From assembly GCA_030593425.1 (NCBI GenBank), contig JAUVHF010000017.1, positions 1 through 16,104 on the forward strand: DNA of 16,104 nt, read 5' to 3'. The translations under genes and the position numbers were made by a program. The notes under the pieces were generated by a model. The model was not told the DNA's origin. It searched no databases and worked only from the letters and a program-made list of their open reading frames with translations. The DNA comes from Anaerolineales bacterium (lineage in GTDB: Bacteria > Chloroflexota > Anaerolineae > UBA7937). Positions 9,788 to 16,104 of the stretch are shown piece by piece. Numbering within the stretch: the stretch's first letter is position 1; each line of letters opens with the position of its first letter.

Positions 9788-11329
9788 ATGCCTCTCCCAC
9801 GGGATCCTGTAAGGAAAAGGGACAGATTCCTTCTTCTTCTCGTTTTTACTAGCGGCATGACCACTTTGGCTGTGGAGATGTCCGCCTCTCGGCTTTTGGC
9901 CCCCTATTTCGGCACCTCGCTGGTCATCTGGGCCAACCTCATCGGGCTGATGATGGTCTACTTGGCTGCCGGCTACTACCTGGGGGGACGGCTGGCCGAT
10001 AGGTTCCCTCACCGTAGGGTCCTCTACCAGATCACCGCCTGGGCCGGGTTCGCTATCGGGCTCATCCCCTTCCTGGCCCATCCTATCCTTCGCTTCTCTC
10101 TGCGAGGCTATATCGATTATTCGGTGGATATCTTCATCGGGTCCTTGGTAGGGCTCTTGGCCCTCTTCTTGATCCCCGTGGTCCTCCTCGGTTGTGTCTC
10201 TCCCTTCGCCATCCGTCTCCAGACCGCCTCGGTGGTCTCTACCGGCCATACGGCGGGGGGGATCTACGCCCTCTCCACCCTGGGGAGCATCTTGGGCACT
10301 TTTCTGCCGGTCTTGGTCTTCATCCCCTTCTTCGGCACCAGAAACAGTTTTCTCATCTTCTCCCTGGCTCTGCTTTCCCTTTCCTTGGTGGGGCTCTTTC
10401 TCGTCGCCGCTCGACGCGCCTGGTGGTACATCCCCTTACCTCTCATCATCCTGGCCCTGAGTCTCCTGCCCAGGGGGCCCATCAAGGCCACGGAAGGGAT
10501 GATCTACGAGGAGGAATCGGTCTACAACTACATCCAGGTGTTAAAGGAAGGCGACGATGTCCTCCTCACTTTGAACGAGGGACAGGCGTTTCACTCCTTT
10601 TACAACCCTCATCGGGTTCTCAGCTACGGCGTTTGGGATTACTTCCTTCTGGTCCCCTATTTCAACGCTGATTATTCCCCTCAGGAGGTGAAGAGTCTGC
10701 TCCTCATCGGCCTGGCGGGGGGAACGGTGACCAAGGAGTACTCCCAGATATACGGTCCTATCCTCATGGAGGGGGTGGAGATCGACCCCTCGATAATCGA
10801 AGTGGGGCGGCGGTTTTTCGCGATGAATGAGCCGAACCTGAAAGCCATCGCTCAAGATGGACGGTATTTCCTCTCTCGCACGGAAAAGAAGTACGACGTT
10901 ATCGCCATCGACGCCTACCGCCAGCCCTACATACCCTTTTACCTTACCACCTATGAGTTCTTTGCCTTGGCTCGGAAGCACCTCACCCCCCGAGGGGTAG
11001 TAGCCATCAATGTGGCGCGGACGGAGAGCGACTTCCGGCTTGTCGATGTCCTGGCCAGCACCATGGCCGCCGTCTTCCCTGATGTCTACATCATCGACGC
11101 CCATGTGCCCAACTCGATAGTAGTGGGCACCAATCAGGATACGGAGTTGGAGGGGTTCTACGAGAATGTGGCTCGCTTCACCGACCCCCATCTCCGCCAA
11201 GTGGCGGCCCTGGCGGAGGGGGGGGTGCGGCGGTACGAAGGCCGAGGCCCGGTCTTCACCGATGACCGAGCGCCGGTGGAACACCTTATAAACCTCATCG
11301 CTCTACACTTCATGCTGGAGGGAGAGTGA
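9788..11329 (+). CDS. Membrane-anchored spermidine/spermine synthase-like protein
   Basis: The 513-residue protein joins an N-terminal membrane part to a C-terminal Rossmann methyltransferase-like part. About seven hydrophobic segments lie between residues 13 and 228. The soluble half has a nucleotide-binding glycine loop LLLIGLAGGTVTKEY (304-318), an acidic residue after strand 2 in VEIDPS (E331), QDGRYFL (356-362) and DVIAIDAYRQPY (370-381), and ends with VFTDDRAPVEHL. This is the layout of the fused MFS-like/spermidine synthase family. The loop lacks the GGGDG aspartate of SpeE, as is common in fused members, so polyamine synthesis is not assured; the true substrate is unknown. It shares a 4-bp overlap (GTGA) with the DUF1461 gene, so the two are cotranscribed and probably translationally coupled. 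Confidence 0.82.
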   Translation: MPLPRDPVRKRDRFLLLLVFTSGMTTLAVEMSASRLLAPYFGTSLVIWANLIGLMMVYLAAGYYLGGRLADRFPHRRVLYQITAWAGFAIGLIPFLAHPILRFSLRGYIDYSVDIFIGSLVGLLALFLIPVVLLGCVSPFAIRLQTASVVSTGHTAGGIYALSTLGSILGTFLPVLVFIPFFGTRNSFLIFSLALLSLSLVGLFLVAARRAWWYIPLPLIILALSLLPRGPIKATEGMIYEEESVYNYIQVLKEGDDVLLTLNEGQAFHSFYNPHRVLSYGVWDYFLLVPYFNADYSPQEVKSLLLIGLAGGTVTKEYSQIYGPILMEGVEIDPSIIEVGRRFFAMNEPNLKAIAQDGRYFLSRTEKKYDVIAIDAYRQPYIPFYLTTYEFFALARKHLTPRGVVAINVARTESDFRLVDVLASTMAAVFPDVYIIDAHVPNSIVVGTNQDTELEGFYENVARFTDPHLRQVAALAEGGVRRYEGRGPVFTDDRAPVEHLINLIALHFMLEGE

Positions 11330-12021
11330 AGAAAGCAATCCCTGCTCTTAGATGGGTTCTGGTCATCTCTATCCCCTTCTTCCTTCTCTTGAGTAACCTG
11401 TATCTTTTCCTTTCTCCCTCCTTTCCCGCAGGGATACTTTCGTACATCGACTACGAGTATTCGAAGGGGAGTTGGCCTTTGCCTCCCAGATACGATGACC
11501 ATGAGAGAAGAGAGGTAGCCAAAGCGGTGCTCTACTACCTCCGCTCGCCGGAAGAGATCTCCTACTTGGGGGAACTGGCCGATGAGGATGGGCCTCTCTT
11601 CAATCAGCGGGAGTTAGTCCATCTTGTGGATGTGAAGGTCTTGGCTCGACGCGCCCTTCTCCTCCACGGGGTTTTGGGCTTTCTAATCGTGGGGGTGGTA
11701 GTTATCCTCCTCTTCTACCCGGAGGGGAGGAAGGCTCTCCCTGACTCTCTCCTCCAGGGGAGCCTCTGGACTTTTCTTCTCTTCGGCCTAGCGGGGGTCT
11801 TCGCCGCTGCGGGCTTTGATACCTTCTTCGTGGGCTTTCACCGCACTTTTTTTGCGGGCGACTCGTGGCTTTTCAGCCACTCGGACACCCTCATTCAACT
11901 CTTCCCCCTCCCCTTCTGGTTCGATGCGGCGATAACCTGGGTAGGTTTGACCTTGGGAGAGGCTGCGATTTTGGGGGTGGGAGCGTATCTCTGGGGGAAG
12001 AGGTGTAGCGTCGCCCTTTAG
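11326..12021 (+). CDS. DUF1461 (TIGR01906-type) integral membrane protein
   Basis: A 231-residue membrane protein with hydrophobic segments near residues 10-30, 113-131, 146-166 and 201-222. It carries the family signatures LFNQRELVHLVDVK (91-104) and HRTFFAGDSWLFSHSDTLIQ (172-191) followed by LFPLPFW. The start is the GTG inside the stop of the preceding gene, with GGAGGGA just upstream. Function is not established for the family as far as I know; the conserved His, Asp and Trp in the extracytoplasmic-looking loops suggest more than a structural role, but that is inference. It is the last gene of the plus-strand operon. Confidence 0.82.
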   Translation: MKKAIPALRWVLVISIPFFLLLSNLYLFLSPSFPAGILSYIDYEYSKGSWPLPPRYDDHERREVAKAVLYYLRSPEEISYLGELADEDGPLFNQRELVHLVDVKVLARRALLLHGVLGFLIVGVVVILLFYPEGRKALPDSLLQGSLWTFLLFGLAGVFAAAGFDTFFVGFHRTFFAGDSWLFSHSDTLIQLFPLPFWFDAAITWVGLTLGEAAILGVGAYLWGKRCSVAL

Positions 12022-12053
12022 GCCCTGGCCCACATCAGCCAGGACAGGGCGAC
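12010..12053 (+). terminator. Possible terminator after the DUF1461 gene
   Basis: An outer 8-bp stem (GTCGCCCT and AGGGCGAC) encloses an inner 6-bp stem (CCTGGC and GCCAGG) with an eight-base loop. It overlaps the stop codon and lies between two convergent genes. Only a weak pyrimidine stretch (GTTCTCTCCC) follows, so termination efficiency is uncertain. Confidence 0.4.
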
Positions 12054-12116
12054 GTTCTCTCCCTACGTTTTGGTGGATGTGAATCGCTGAGCGCCACAGA
12101 AAGTCTTTGTTGGAAG

Positions 12117-12818
12117 TTACGGGGTTTTCGACCTCTCGAGAAAGCACTCTATCCCAGCCACTATCCCCTGGGCCACTATGTCTTGACGATGGCGTAATAA
12201 TTCCGCGTCATCGGCCATGAACCCCATCTCTAGGATGGCCGCTGGCGTCTCTGGAGCCACCTCTCCGAAGGCGTGATAACCTCTCATATCCAGGGTGATG
12301 CTCTCCAGGTGGGGTTTCAGGCCTGTGATTCTCTCATACTCTTCATAGAGACAATCCACGAGTTCGTCCTCTACCTCAGGTATGAAACTGTTCCAGGCTC
12401 GGGCCACTTTGAAACCGGAAGCACCAGGGATGCAGGAGTCGATGTGGAGGGCCACCAGTACGTCCGCTTCGTAGCCTTGCAAGGCAGGGTCGAACTCGGC
12501 CAGGAGGGCGCCTGTATACCCCTCCTCTTCCAAAAGAGCCACCACTTTGGTGGCGATCTGGTGGGCGATATCCACCTCTCGGACGCCATCGGGGCACATC
12601 GCTCCGCCGTCATATTTCCAGTGACCGGAGACTATCCCCACCTTGGGCGAGAGGGGCGTAGGGGAGGGGTTATGAGTAAGGGTGGGCTCCTCCTTCACCT
12701 CTGAAGGAGGTGAGGCTTGGGGCTGGGAGGTGAAAAAGACCAACGCTCCGGCTAGGAGTATGAGGCCCACAGCGGCCGTCAGCCCAGGCAAGATCTCTCG
12801 ACGTGCTCTTCCGCCCAT
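12117..12818 (-). CDS. N-acetylmuramoyl-L-alanine amidase (Amidase_3 type), membrane-anchored
   Basis: A zinc amidase that would cut the bond between muramic acid and the stem peptide of cell wall peptidoglycan. From the ATG at 12818 the protein is 233 residues: a positively charged start, one hydrophobic segment (13-30) acting as anchor or signal, a Pro/Ser/Thr-rich linker (about 33-57), then the catalytic domain. Zinc ligands can be assigned as H66 (VSGHWKYDGGA), E81 (REVDIA) and H125 (LVALHIDS); the catalytic glutamate is E197 in ILEMGF. A longer reading from 12917 runs through the upstream terminator and promoter and is not used. The promoter -10 ends nine bases before the ATG, so the transcript may be leaderless. 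If the host is a monoderm or lacks peptidoglycan, the substrate could differ. Confidence 0.85.
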   Translation of the reverse strand: MGGRARREILPGLTAAVGLILLAGALVFFTSQPQASPPSEVKEEPTLTHNPSPTPLSPKVGIVSGHWKYDGGAMCPDGVREVDIAHQIATKVVALLEEEGYTGALLAEFDPALQGYEADVLVALHIDSCIPGASGFKVARAWNSFIPEVEDELVDCLYEEYERITGLKPHLESITLDMRGYHAFGEVAPETPAAILEMGFMADDAELLRHRQDIVAQGIVAGIECFLERSKTP

Positions 12819-12827
12819 TACCGCTGC

Positions 12828-12856
12828 ATCATACCTTTGCCCAGGGCGAAAGTCAA
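12828..12856 (-). promoter_or_regulatory. Promoter of the amidase gene
   Basis: TTGACT (12851-12856), a 17-bp spacer and TATGAT (12828-12833). The start would fall within about three bases of the amidase ATG, predicting a leaderless or nearly leaderless mRNA; there is no good ribosome binding site in front of that ATG, which fits. Confidence 0.65.
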
Positions 12857-12868
12857 TATTGCCAGAAA

Positions 12869-12903
12869 GAAAGAAGCCCCGAGTTAGCCTCGGGGCTTCT
12901 TTC
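12869..12903 (-). terminator. Intrinsic terminator after the cold-shock gene
   Basis: A perfect 15-bp stem (GAAAGAAGCCCCGAG and CTCGGGGCTTCTTTC) with a five-base loop lies 22 bases after the cold-shock stop codon. The G/C core, the flanking U-rich strand and the following UUUCU are as expected for factor-independent termination of the rpoD-csp transcript. It also separates that unit from the amidase promoter. Confidence 0.85.
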
Positions 12904-12925
12904 GTGGTCAAGGGCAAGGGTATTT

Positions 12926-13171
12926 TTAGGTCTCACTCCCCGTGGTGATGGCGGGGTAGGCGTGCAGCCTAACTACATCCACGGCCTGGGGGCCTTTGTC
13001 GGCATCTTGAAGGATGAACTCCACCTCTTCCCCCTCATTGAGGGTTTTGAACCCCTCCATCCGGATCTCCGAGAAGTGCACGAAGACATCCTCGCCGTTG
13101 GAGCGCTGGATGAAGCCGTACCCTTTCGCCGGGTTGAACCATTTCACTAGACCCTTTATCCTCTCTTCCAC
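12926..13171 (-). CDS. Cold-shock domain protein
   Basis: A small single-strand nucleic acid binding protein, 81 residues, with one cold-shock domain: KGLVKWFNPAKGYGFIQ holding RNP1 (KGYGF, 16-20) and DVFVHFSEI holding RNP2 (VFVHF, 29-33). The C-terminal tail from about residue 70 is unstructured-looking. Such proteins act as RNA chaperones and antiterminators. The GTG start has GAGGAGG seven bases upstream. It begins 37 bp after rpoD with no promoter that fits in the gap, so it is probably cotranscribed with rpoD; a strong terminator follows. Confidence 0.95.
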   Translation of the reverse strand: MEERIKGLVKWFNPAKGYGFIQRSNGEDVFVHFSEIRMEGFKTLNEGEEVEFILQDADKGPQAVDVVRLHAYPAITTGSET

Positions 13172-13208
13172 TCTGATACCTCCTCAATTTGGTCAAAGAT
13201 GTAACTTT

Positions 13209-14345
13209 TCAGTTGAGGTAAGCCCTCAATTTCCTGCTGAAGTGGGGGTGACGAAGTTTTCTTAGGACCTCCCCTTCGATCTGACGGATCCGTTCGCGGC
13301 TCAAGTCGAACTCCTGGGCAATCTCCTGTAGGGTACGAGGATCCCCGTCGCTGAGGCCGAAGCGGAGATCTATTATCCGCCGCTCCCGGGAAGGGAGTTT
13401 CCAGAGAACCTCTTGCAGTTGCTCATGTAACTCCTCGTCTAGGATCAAATCCACAGGCGGAGGGATCTCCTCATCCTCTATGAACTCGCCCAGTTGGTTC
13501 TCCCCATCCTCGCCCACCGGCTTCTCCAAGGAGATGGTGTGGGTGGGAGCCCTAAGCACCCTCTCCATCTGTTCCATACTAAGATCGAGGTGTTGGGCTA
13601 TCTCCTCGGGTTCGGGTTTCCTACCCAGTTCCCGCTCCAATTGCCCCGAGACTTGCCTCACTCGACGCAACCGCTCTCCCATATGTACCGGCAGTCGGAT
13701 AGTGCGACTCTGGTAGGAAAGGGCTCTGGTGATAGCCTGACGGATCCACCAAGTGGCATAGGTGCTTAACCTGTTTCCCTGGCGGTAGTCGAACTTATCC
13801 ACTGCTCGCATGAGCCCTACGTTCCCCTCTTGGATCAGGTCCAGGAAGGTGAGGCCTTGTCCGCGATACCGTTTGGCGATACTTATCACCAGGCGGAGGT
13901 TGGAGCGGATGAGGCGCTGGCGTGCCACCTCTCCCTGTTCTACCCGGCGCTCCAGGATGCGGCGCTTTTCCGGGGGGACTCCTTGGTCCAAACGCATTTG
14001 GGCCCTCTTCCCAGCCTCTATCTTCTTCACCAGAGCGATCTCCTCCTCTGCGTCCAGGATGGAGTGGTGAGCCGCCTCTCTGAGGTAGAGAGCGAGGGTG
14101 TTCTCCAGATCTAGCTCCTCCAGGCCAATAACCGCCTCCATCTCTCCATCGGAGGGTCGAGGCTCCTTCACTGCCTCCTCAGCACCGATGATCGGTATGC
14201 CCTCCCTTTCTAGGAGGGAATAGAGATCGCCTATCTCCTCGATATGAGACTCAGCGTCGGGATACTCCTGGAGGATATCTTCCAAGGCGAGATAGCCTTG
14301 TTCCTCTCCTTTTTCTAGGAGTCTCTCTTTCACCACTTCATGCAT
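13209..14345 (-). CDS. rpoD: RNA polymerase primary sigma factor (sigma70/RpoD)
   Basis: The housekeeping sigma factor that directs RNA polymerase to -10/-35 promoters like those found across this window. The 378-residue protein has a region 1.1-like N-terminus (LLEKGEEQGYLALEDILQ and onward to about 52), region 1.2 (80-112, ENTLALYLREAAHHSILDAE), region 2 (145-215) with the -10 recognition helix YATWWIRQAITRAL (196-209), region 3 (about 218-290) and region 4 (316-375) with the -35 helix SRERIRQIEGEVLRKLR (349-365). The long non-conserved region of E. coli sigma70 is absent, as in many non-proteobacteria. The ATG at 14345 has GAGGTG eleven bases upstream, a little far. It is led by a long leader with an apparent attenuator and followed by a cold-shock gene. 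Confidence 0.95.
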   Translation of the reverse strand: MHEVVKERLLEKGEEQGYLALEDILQEYPDAESHIEEIGDLYSLLEREGIPIIGAEEAVKEPRPSDGEMEAVIGLEELDLENTLALYLREAAHHSILDAEEEIALVKKIEAGKRAQMRLDQGVPPEKRRILERRVEQGEVARQRLIRSNLRLVISIAKRYRGQGLTFLDLIQEGNVGLMRAVDKFDYRQGNRLSTYATWWIRQAITRALSYQSRTIRLPVHMGERLRRVRQVSGQLERELGRKPEPEEIAQHLDLSMEQMERVLRAPTHTISLEKPVGEDGENQLGEFIEDEEIPPPVDLILDEELHEQLQEVLWKLPSRERRIIDLRFGLSDGDPRTLQEIAQEFDLSRERIRQIEGEVLRKLRHPHFSRKLRAYLN

Positions 14346-14385
14346 GCTATGGTTTTCACCTCGGTCGATCTTCGAGCAGAAGAGA

Positions 14386-14406
14386 GGCAGGTCAACCTCA
14401 CCTGCC
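14386..14406 (-). promoter_or_regulatory. Second hairpin in the rpoD leader
   Basis: A perfect 7-bp stem (GGCAGGT and ACCTGCC) with a seven-base loop, lying between the terminator-like hairpin and the rpoD ribosome binding site. There is no U-run after it. It may be part of the same regulatory leader. Confidence 0.45.
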
Positions 14407-14423
14407 CGGGACGTTTAGACCGC

Positions 14424-14452
14424 AAAGAAAAGGCCGACACTTCCGTATCGGC
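14424..14452 (-). terminator. Terminator-like hairpin (attenuator) in the rpoD leader
   Basis: The transcript pairs GCCGAUAC with GUGUCGGC (eight pairs, one G-U) around a GGAA tetraloop of the stable GNRA class, and CUUUUCUUU follows directly. It lies about 75 bases downstream of the rpoD promoter and about 80 upstream of the rpoD ATG, with no other promoter seen between. That makes it a candidate premature terminator for rpoD rather than the end of an upstream gene. Confidence 0.6.
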
Positions 14453-14532
14453 GAATCAAGAGACCAAAGACAAACCTTACAACGATCCGCTAAGCCCTTA
14501 CTCCGTCCGACCGGTTGCCTTACTCAAAACCC

Positions 14533-14561
14533 AATATACCATATTTCAGATAGAAAATCAA
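14533..14561 (-). promoter_or_regulatory. rpoD promoter
   Basis: TTGATT (14556-14561), a 17-bp A/T-rich spacer and TATATT (14533-14538). The expected start near 14526 gives a leader of about 180 nt that holds two hairpins. Confidence 0.7.
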
Positions 14562-14583
14562 CCCCTCGCCATCTCTCATGTCA

Positions 14584-14780
14584 AATGCGACAAGTAGGTG
14601 GCGGAGGGGTTCGCAAATGGAGGCCCAGATGGGTCCGCTCATAGTGATAGTACTCATAGGTATTCTCGGACCTCCTTTTGTAGTTCTTCCATCTCACTGA
14701 GCTTATACTTCCACCAGCCAAGACACTCTTTCCCCTACGGGGACCTATTCGGTGCGCAGAGCGCGGTGAAAGCTCTCCAT
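14584..14780 (-). pseudogene. Remnant of a DDE (rve-type) transposase
   Basis: Three pieces of the C-terminal part of an integrase-core transposase are recognisable in different frames: MESFHRALRTE from 14780 (then a stop), LSEMEELQKEVREYL ending at about 14657 (then a stop), and EYYHYERTHLGLHLRTPPP, which continues in another frame from 14658. The last piece is the YNxERPHxGLxxRTP ending of IS3- and IS481-like transposases. Two disruptions, loss of the N-terminal and catalytic parts and no visible terminal inverted repeats mark it as an old, dead fragment. Family assignment within the rve group is uncertain. It lies between rpoD and the unknown duplicated-domain gene. Confidence 0.65.
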
Positions 14781-14858
14781 CCTCAAGGAACATTAGCCCT
14801 CTAAAGGGTACGGGGGGATACAGTGAGGCATACCTGGAGAGCATCTCTCGAGGGTCTA

Positions 14859-15428
14859 TTAACCGCTGGGCAGATGAGGCAGTCTTTTGAGTTCCTCGAG
14901 GTCCTCATGGAAGCCAGCGCATACCATCTGGATATAGTCGCGGTTGACCGCTATCTCTTGCACAGTGAAGGAGACGGAGGCAAGAGGTAGATACCGCACC
15001 GCCACCTCACTGAGAGTGATGAAGGTCTCCTCCATCCGGTTGAGGGCATCCTTCACGTTATAGCCTCGAGGCAGTTTGAGGTTCCCGCTGATCTGAAAAG
15101 GCGGCGCGGAGATAAGAAGTCGGTCCTCCAACTTGCCCGCCTGAGCCAGAAGGGCTCTCCGTTTGATGACCTCGGTATGGCCCTTAACCCGATGAGGAAT
15201 AGCCAAGATAATAGCCCCCTTATCTAGGCGAGCCTCGATGCTAGAGACCGACGGTCGTTGAGCATCTTCCAGATAGTCGATGCTCGCGGCTTGCAGGTCC
15301 AGGTAACTCTCTTTCGCCTCATTGAGGGCATCGCGGATATAGACATGTCTGGTGGGGTGTTTTCCCGTGATGCGACAGTGGGCGGTGAAAAGTTCGACGG
15401 GCATCTCCTCCAATTGCAGAGCAGCCAT
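14859..15428 (-). CDS. Unknown protein with two copies of one domain
   Basis: I do not recognise a named family. The 189-residue protein has no signal peptide or membrane segment and looks cytoplasmic. Its halves are related: HCRITGK at 17 and FQISGNL at 111, and IRDALNEAKESYLDLQAAS (31-49) with VKDALNRMEETFITLSEVA (125-143), align without gaps at an offset of 94 residues, and each is followed by a short strand-rich end (64-78 and 157-171). Each unit looks like strands, one amphipathic helix, then strands. The ATG at 15428 has AAGGGG nine bases upstream, and a consensus promoter precedes it. It is divergent from a DUF3786 gene and shares an operator-like palindrome with it. A ligand- or RNA-binding role is possible but is not shown by the sequence. 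Confidence 0.75.
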   Translation of the reverse strand: MAALQLEEMPVELFTAHCRITGKHPTRHVYIRDALNEAKESYLDLQAASIDYLEDAQRPSVSSIEARLDKGAIILAIPHRVKGHTEVIKRRALLAQAGKLEDRLLISAPPFQISGNLKLPRGYNVKDALNRMEETFITLSEVAVRYLPLASVSFTVQEIAVNRDYIQMVCAGFHEDLEELKRLPHLPSG

Positions 15429-15476
15429 TTCCCATACCCCTTATGGCAACCTGACCCTTTGTCCACTCTAGCTTCC

Positions 15477-15505
15477 ATTCTAGCAACCTGGGAGGTCGCT
15501 GTCAA
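15477..15505 (-). promoter_or_regulatory. Promoter of the duplicated-domain gene
   Basis: A perfect TTGACA (15500-15505), a 17-bp spacer and TAGAAT (15477-15482). The start should fall near 15470, giving a leader of about 40 nt. Confidence 0.75.
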
Positions 15506-15508
15506 CGA

Positions 15509-15526
15509 GACAATAGTACTACTGTC
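15509..15526. promoter_or_regulatory. Palindromic operator candidate between divergent promoters
   Basis: GACAATAGTACTACTGTC is an 18-bp palindrome with a single mismatched pair. It sits between the two divergent -35 boxes (15500-15505 and 15536-15541), three bases from the minus-strand one. A dimeric regulator bound here could control both genes. Confidence 0.6.
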
Positions 15527-15535
15527 GTGGGCGGC

Positions 15536-15564
15536 TTGCTATGACTATTTTGGGGAAGTATAAT
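15536..15564 (+). promoter_or_regulatory. Promoter of the DUF3786 gene
   Basis: A perfect TATAAT (15559-15564) preceded at 17 bp by TTGCTA (15536-15541). The start should fall near 15571, about 50 bases before the GTG start codon. Confidence 0.65.
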
Positions 15565-15623
15565 ACCCATTGGTAGACTTAGAACCGGGGTTAGATCTCG
15601 GGAACTACTTTGGGGGTACGGAG

Positions 15624-16104
15624 GTGACTCACTCGAAACCGGACACCCTTCTTCCCTTCATAAAGCAAGCGCGTGCCCAGTTAAAGGAAGCCGACCCCGT
15701 GGTTTTGGCTGCCCGAAGCGGAGCACAGCATAAACGGTTGGATAAGGAAAGGGGAGAGTTGCGGCTCACTCTCTGGGGCCAAGGTTATGTGGTCATCTAC
15801 CCCGACTTCATAGCCTATGAAGAGGAGAGCGGGGAGATCTGTTCCTCCCGGAGACAGGGGTTGTTCCTTCACTACCTGCGGACCGCCGATGGCAGACCTC
15901 TAGCCCACCGCTGGGTCTCCCTGCGGGAGATCGAGGGAGGAGAGTTCTATCACCGCGCTTCTCAAGGCTACTCCGGCGATAGGATAGCCAAGCGTTTCGG
16001 AAACAACGTAGAGGCCTTCCGACTAACGGCGGACAGCGCCGGCGGAGAGCGGCGCGAGTTGGGCGATGCGGCCTACTCCTTTCTGGCCCTGCCCCGAGTG
16101 CCTC
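15624..16104 (+). CDS. DUF3786 domain protein, N-terminal part (cut by window edge)
   Basis: About 160 codons are open to the window end. The GTG start at 15624 has GGGGG seven bases upstream; the frame is open back to 15570 but no ribosome binding site supports an earlier start. Recognisable blocks are LRLTLWGQGYVVIYPDF (46-62), LFLHYLRTADG (80-90), WVSLREIEGGEFYHRASQGY (98-117) and GDAAYSFLALPRVP near the edge, the pattern of DUF3786. It looks cytoplasmic. The family is common in anaerobes and I know of no fixed function. It is divergent from the duplicated-domain gene and may be coregulated with it through the shared palindrome. Confidence 0.72.
   Translation, partial: MTHSKPDTLLPFIKQARAQLKEADPVVLAARSGAQHKRLDKERGELRLTLWGQGYVVIYPDFIAYEEESGEICSSRRQGLFLHYLRTADGRPLAHRWVSLREIEGGEFYHRASQGYSGDRIAKRFGNNVEAFRLTADSAGGERRELGDAAYSFLALPRVP

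Noticed and set aside
10541..11284. Minus-strand ORF of 247 codons
   Set aside because: It is antisense to the spermidine-synthase-like gene, is rich in H, R and V as expected of a shadow frame, and matches no family I know.
12819..12917. N-terminal extension of the amidase by 33 codons
   Set aside because: The extension is translated from the terminator stem and the promoter upstream of the gene. The ATG at 12818 gives a normal charged start plus hydrophobic anchor.
14340..14597. Plus-strand ORF of 85 codons opposite the rpoD leader
   Set aside because: It overlaps the rpoD promoter and both leader hairpins, has no ribosome binding site and its translation looks random.
14837..14849. Small hairpin GAGAG-CAT-CTCTC after the duplicated-domain gene
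   Set aside because: The stem is only five pairs and no U-run follows on the minus strand, so it is not called a terminator.

Overview
The window is a housekeeping segment of a bacterial chromosome with few accessory genes. Nearly every gene has a good Shine-Dalgarno sequence, and GTG or TTG starts are frequent. I could find eight near-consensus sigma70-type promoters (TTGxxx, 17-18 bp, TAxxxT). The best guess for the host is Chloroflexota, perhaps near Dehalococcoidia. This rests on the general look of RpoB, the form of S12, the DUF1461 and DUF3786 genes, and the gene order. It is inferred from remembered family patterns, not from a search.

Region 1 (1-7573, minus strand) reads rpoB, rpsL, rpsG, fusA, tuf (partial). 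It is a str operon preceded by rpoB, but rpoC is absent from its usual place after rpoB. rpoB has its own strong promoter and a leader hairpin. The rpoB-rpsL junction carries a stem-loop that overlaps a candidate rpsL promoter, so the str genes may form a separate transcription unit. Further hairpins lie in the rpsL-rpsG and rpsG-fusA gaps. RpoB has an insertion of roughly 130 residues near its C-terminus, built from degenerate W-L repeats.

Region 2 (7574-9697, minus strand) has a gap without a convincing gene, an orphan GAF histidine kinase of the NarL/DegS type, and inorganic pyrophosphatase (ppa). Kinase and ppa each have their own promoter.

Region 3 (9739-12053, plus strand) is a two-gene operon with a 4-bp overlap: a membrane protein with a spermidine-synthase-like domain, then a DUF1461 membrane protein. 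A stem-loop lies at its end. It converges on a minus-strand cell-wall amidase whose promoter is so close to the start codon that the mRNA may be leaderless.

Region 4 (12869-14561, minus strand) is the primary sigma factor gene rpoD followed by a cold-shock protein gene, closed by a perfect 15-bp terminator. The rpoD leader is about 180 nt long and holds a terminator-like hairpin that looks like an attenuator.

Region 5 (14584-16104) has a frameshifted remnant of a DDE transposase, then a divergent pair: an unknown protein made of two copies of one domain (minus strand) and a DUF3786 protein cut by the window end (plus strand). An 18-bp palindrome lies between their two face-to-face promoters. 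No rRNA, tRNA or CRISPR was seen. The least explained parts are the RpoB insertion, the rpoD leader and this divergent pair.
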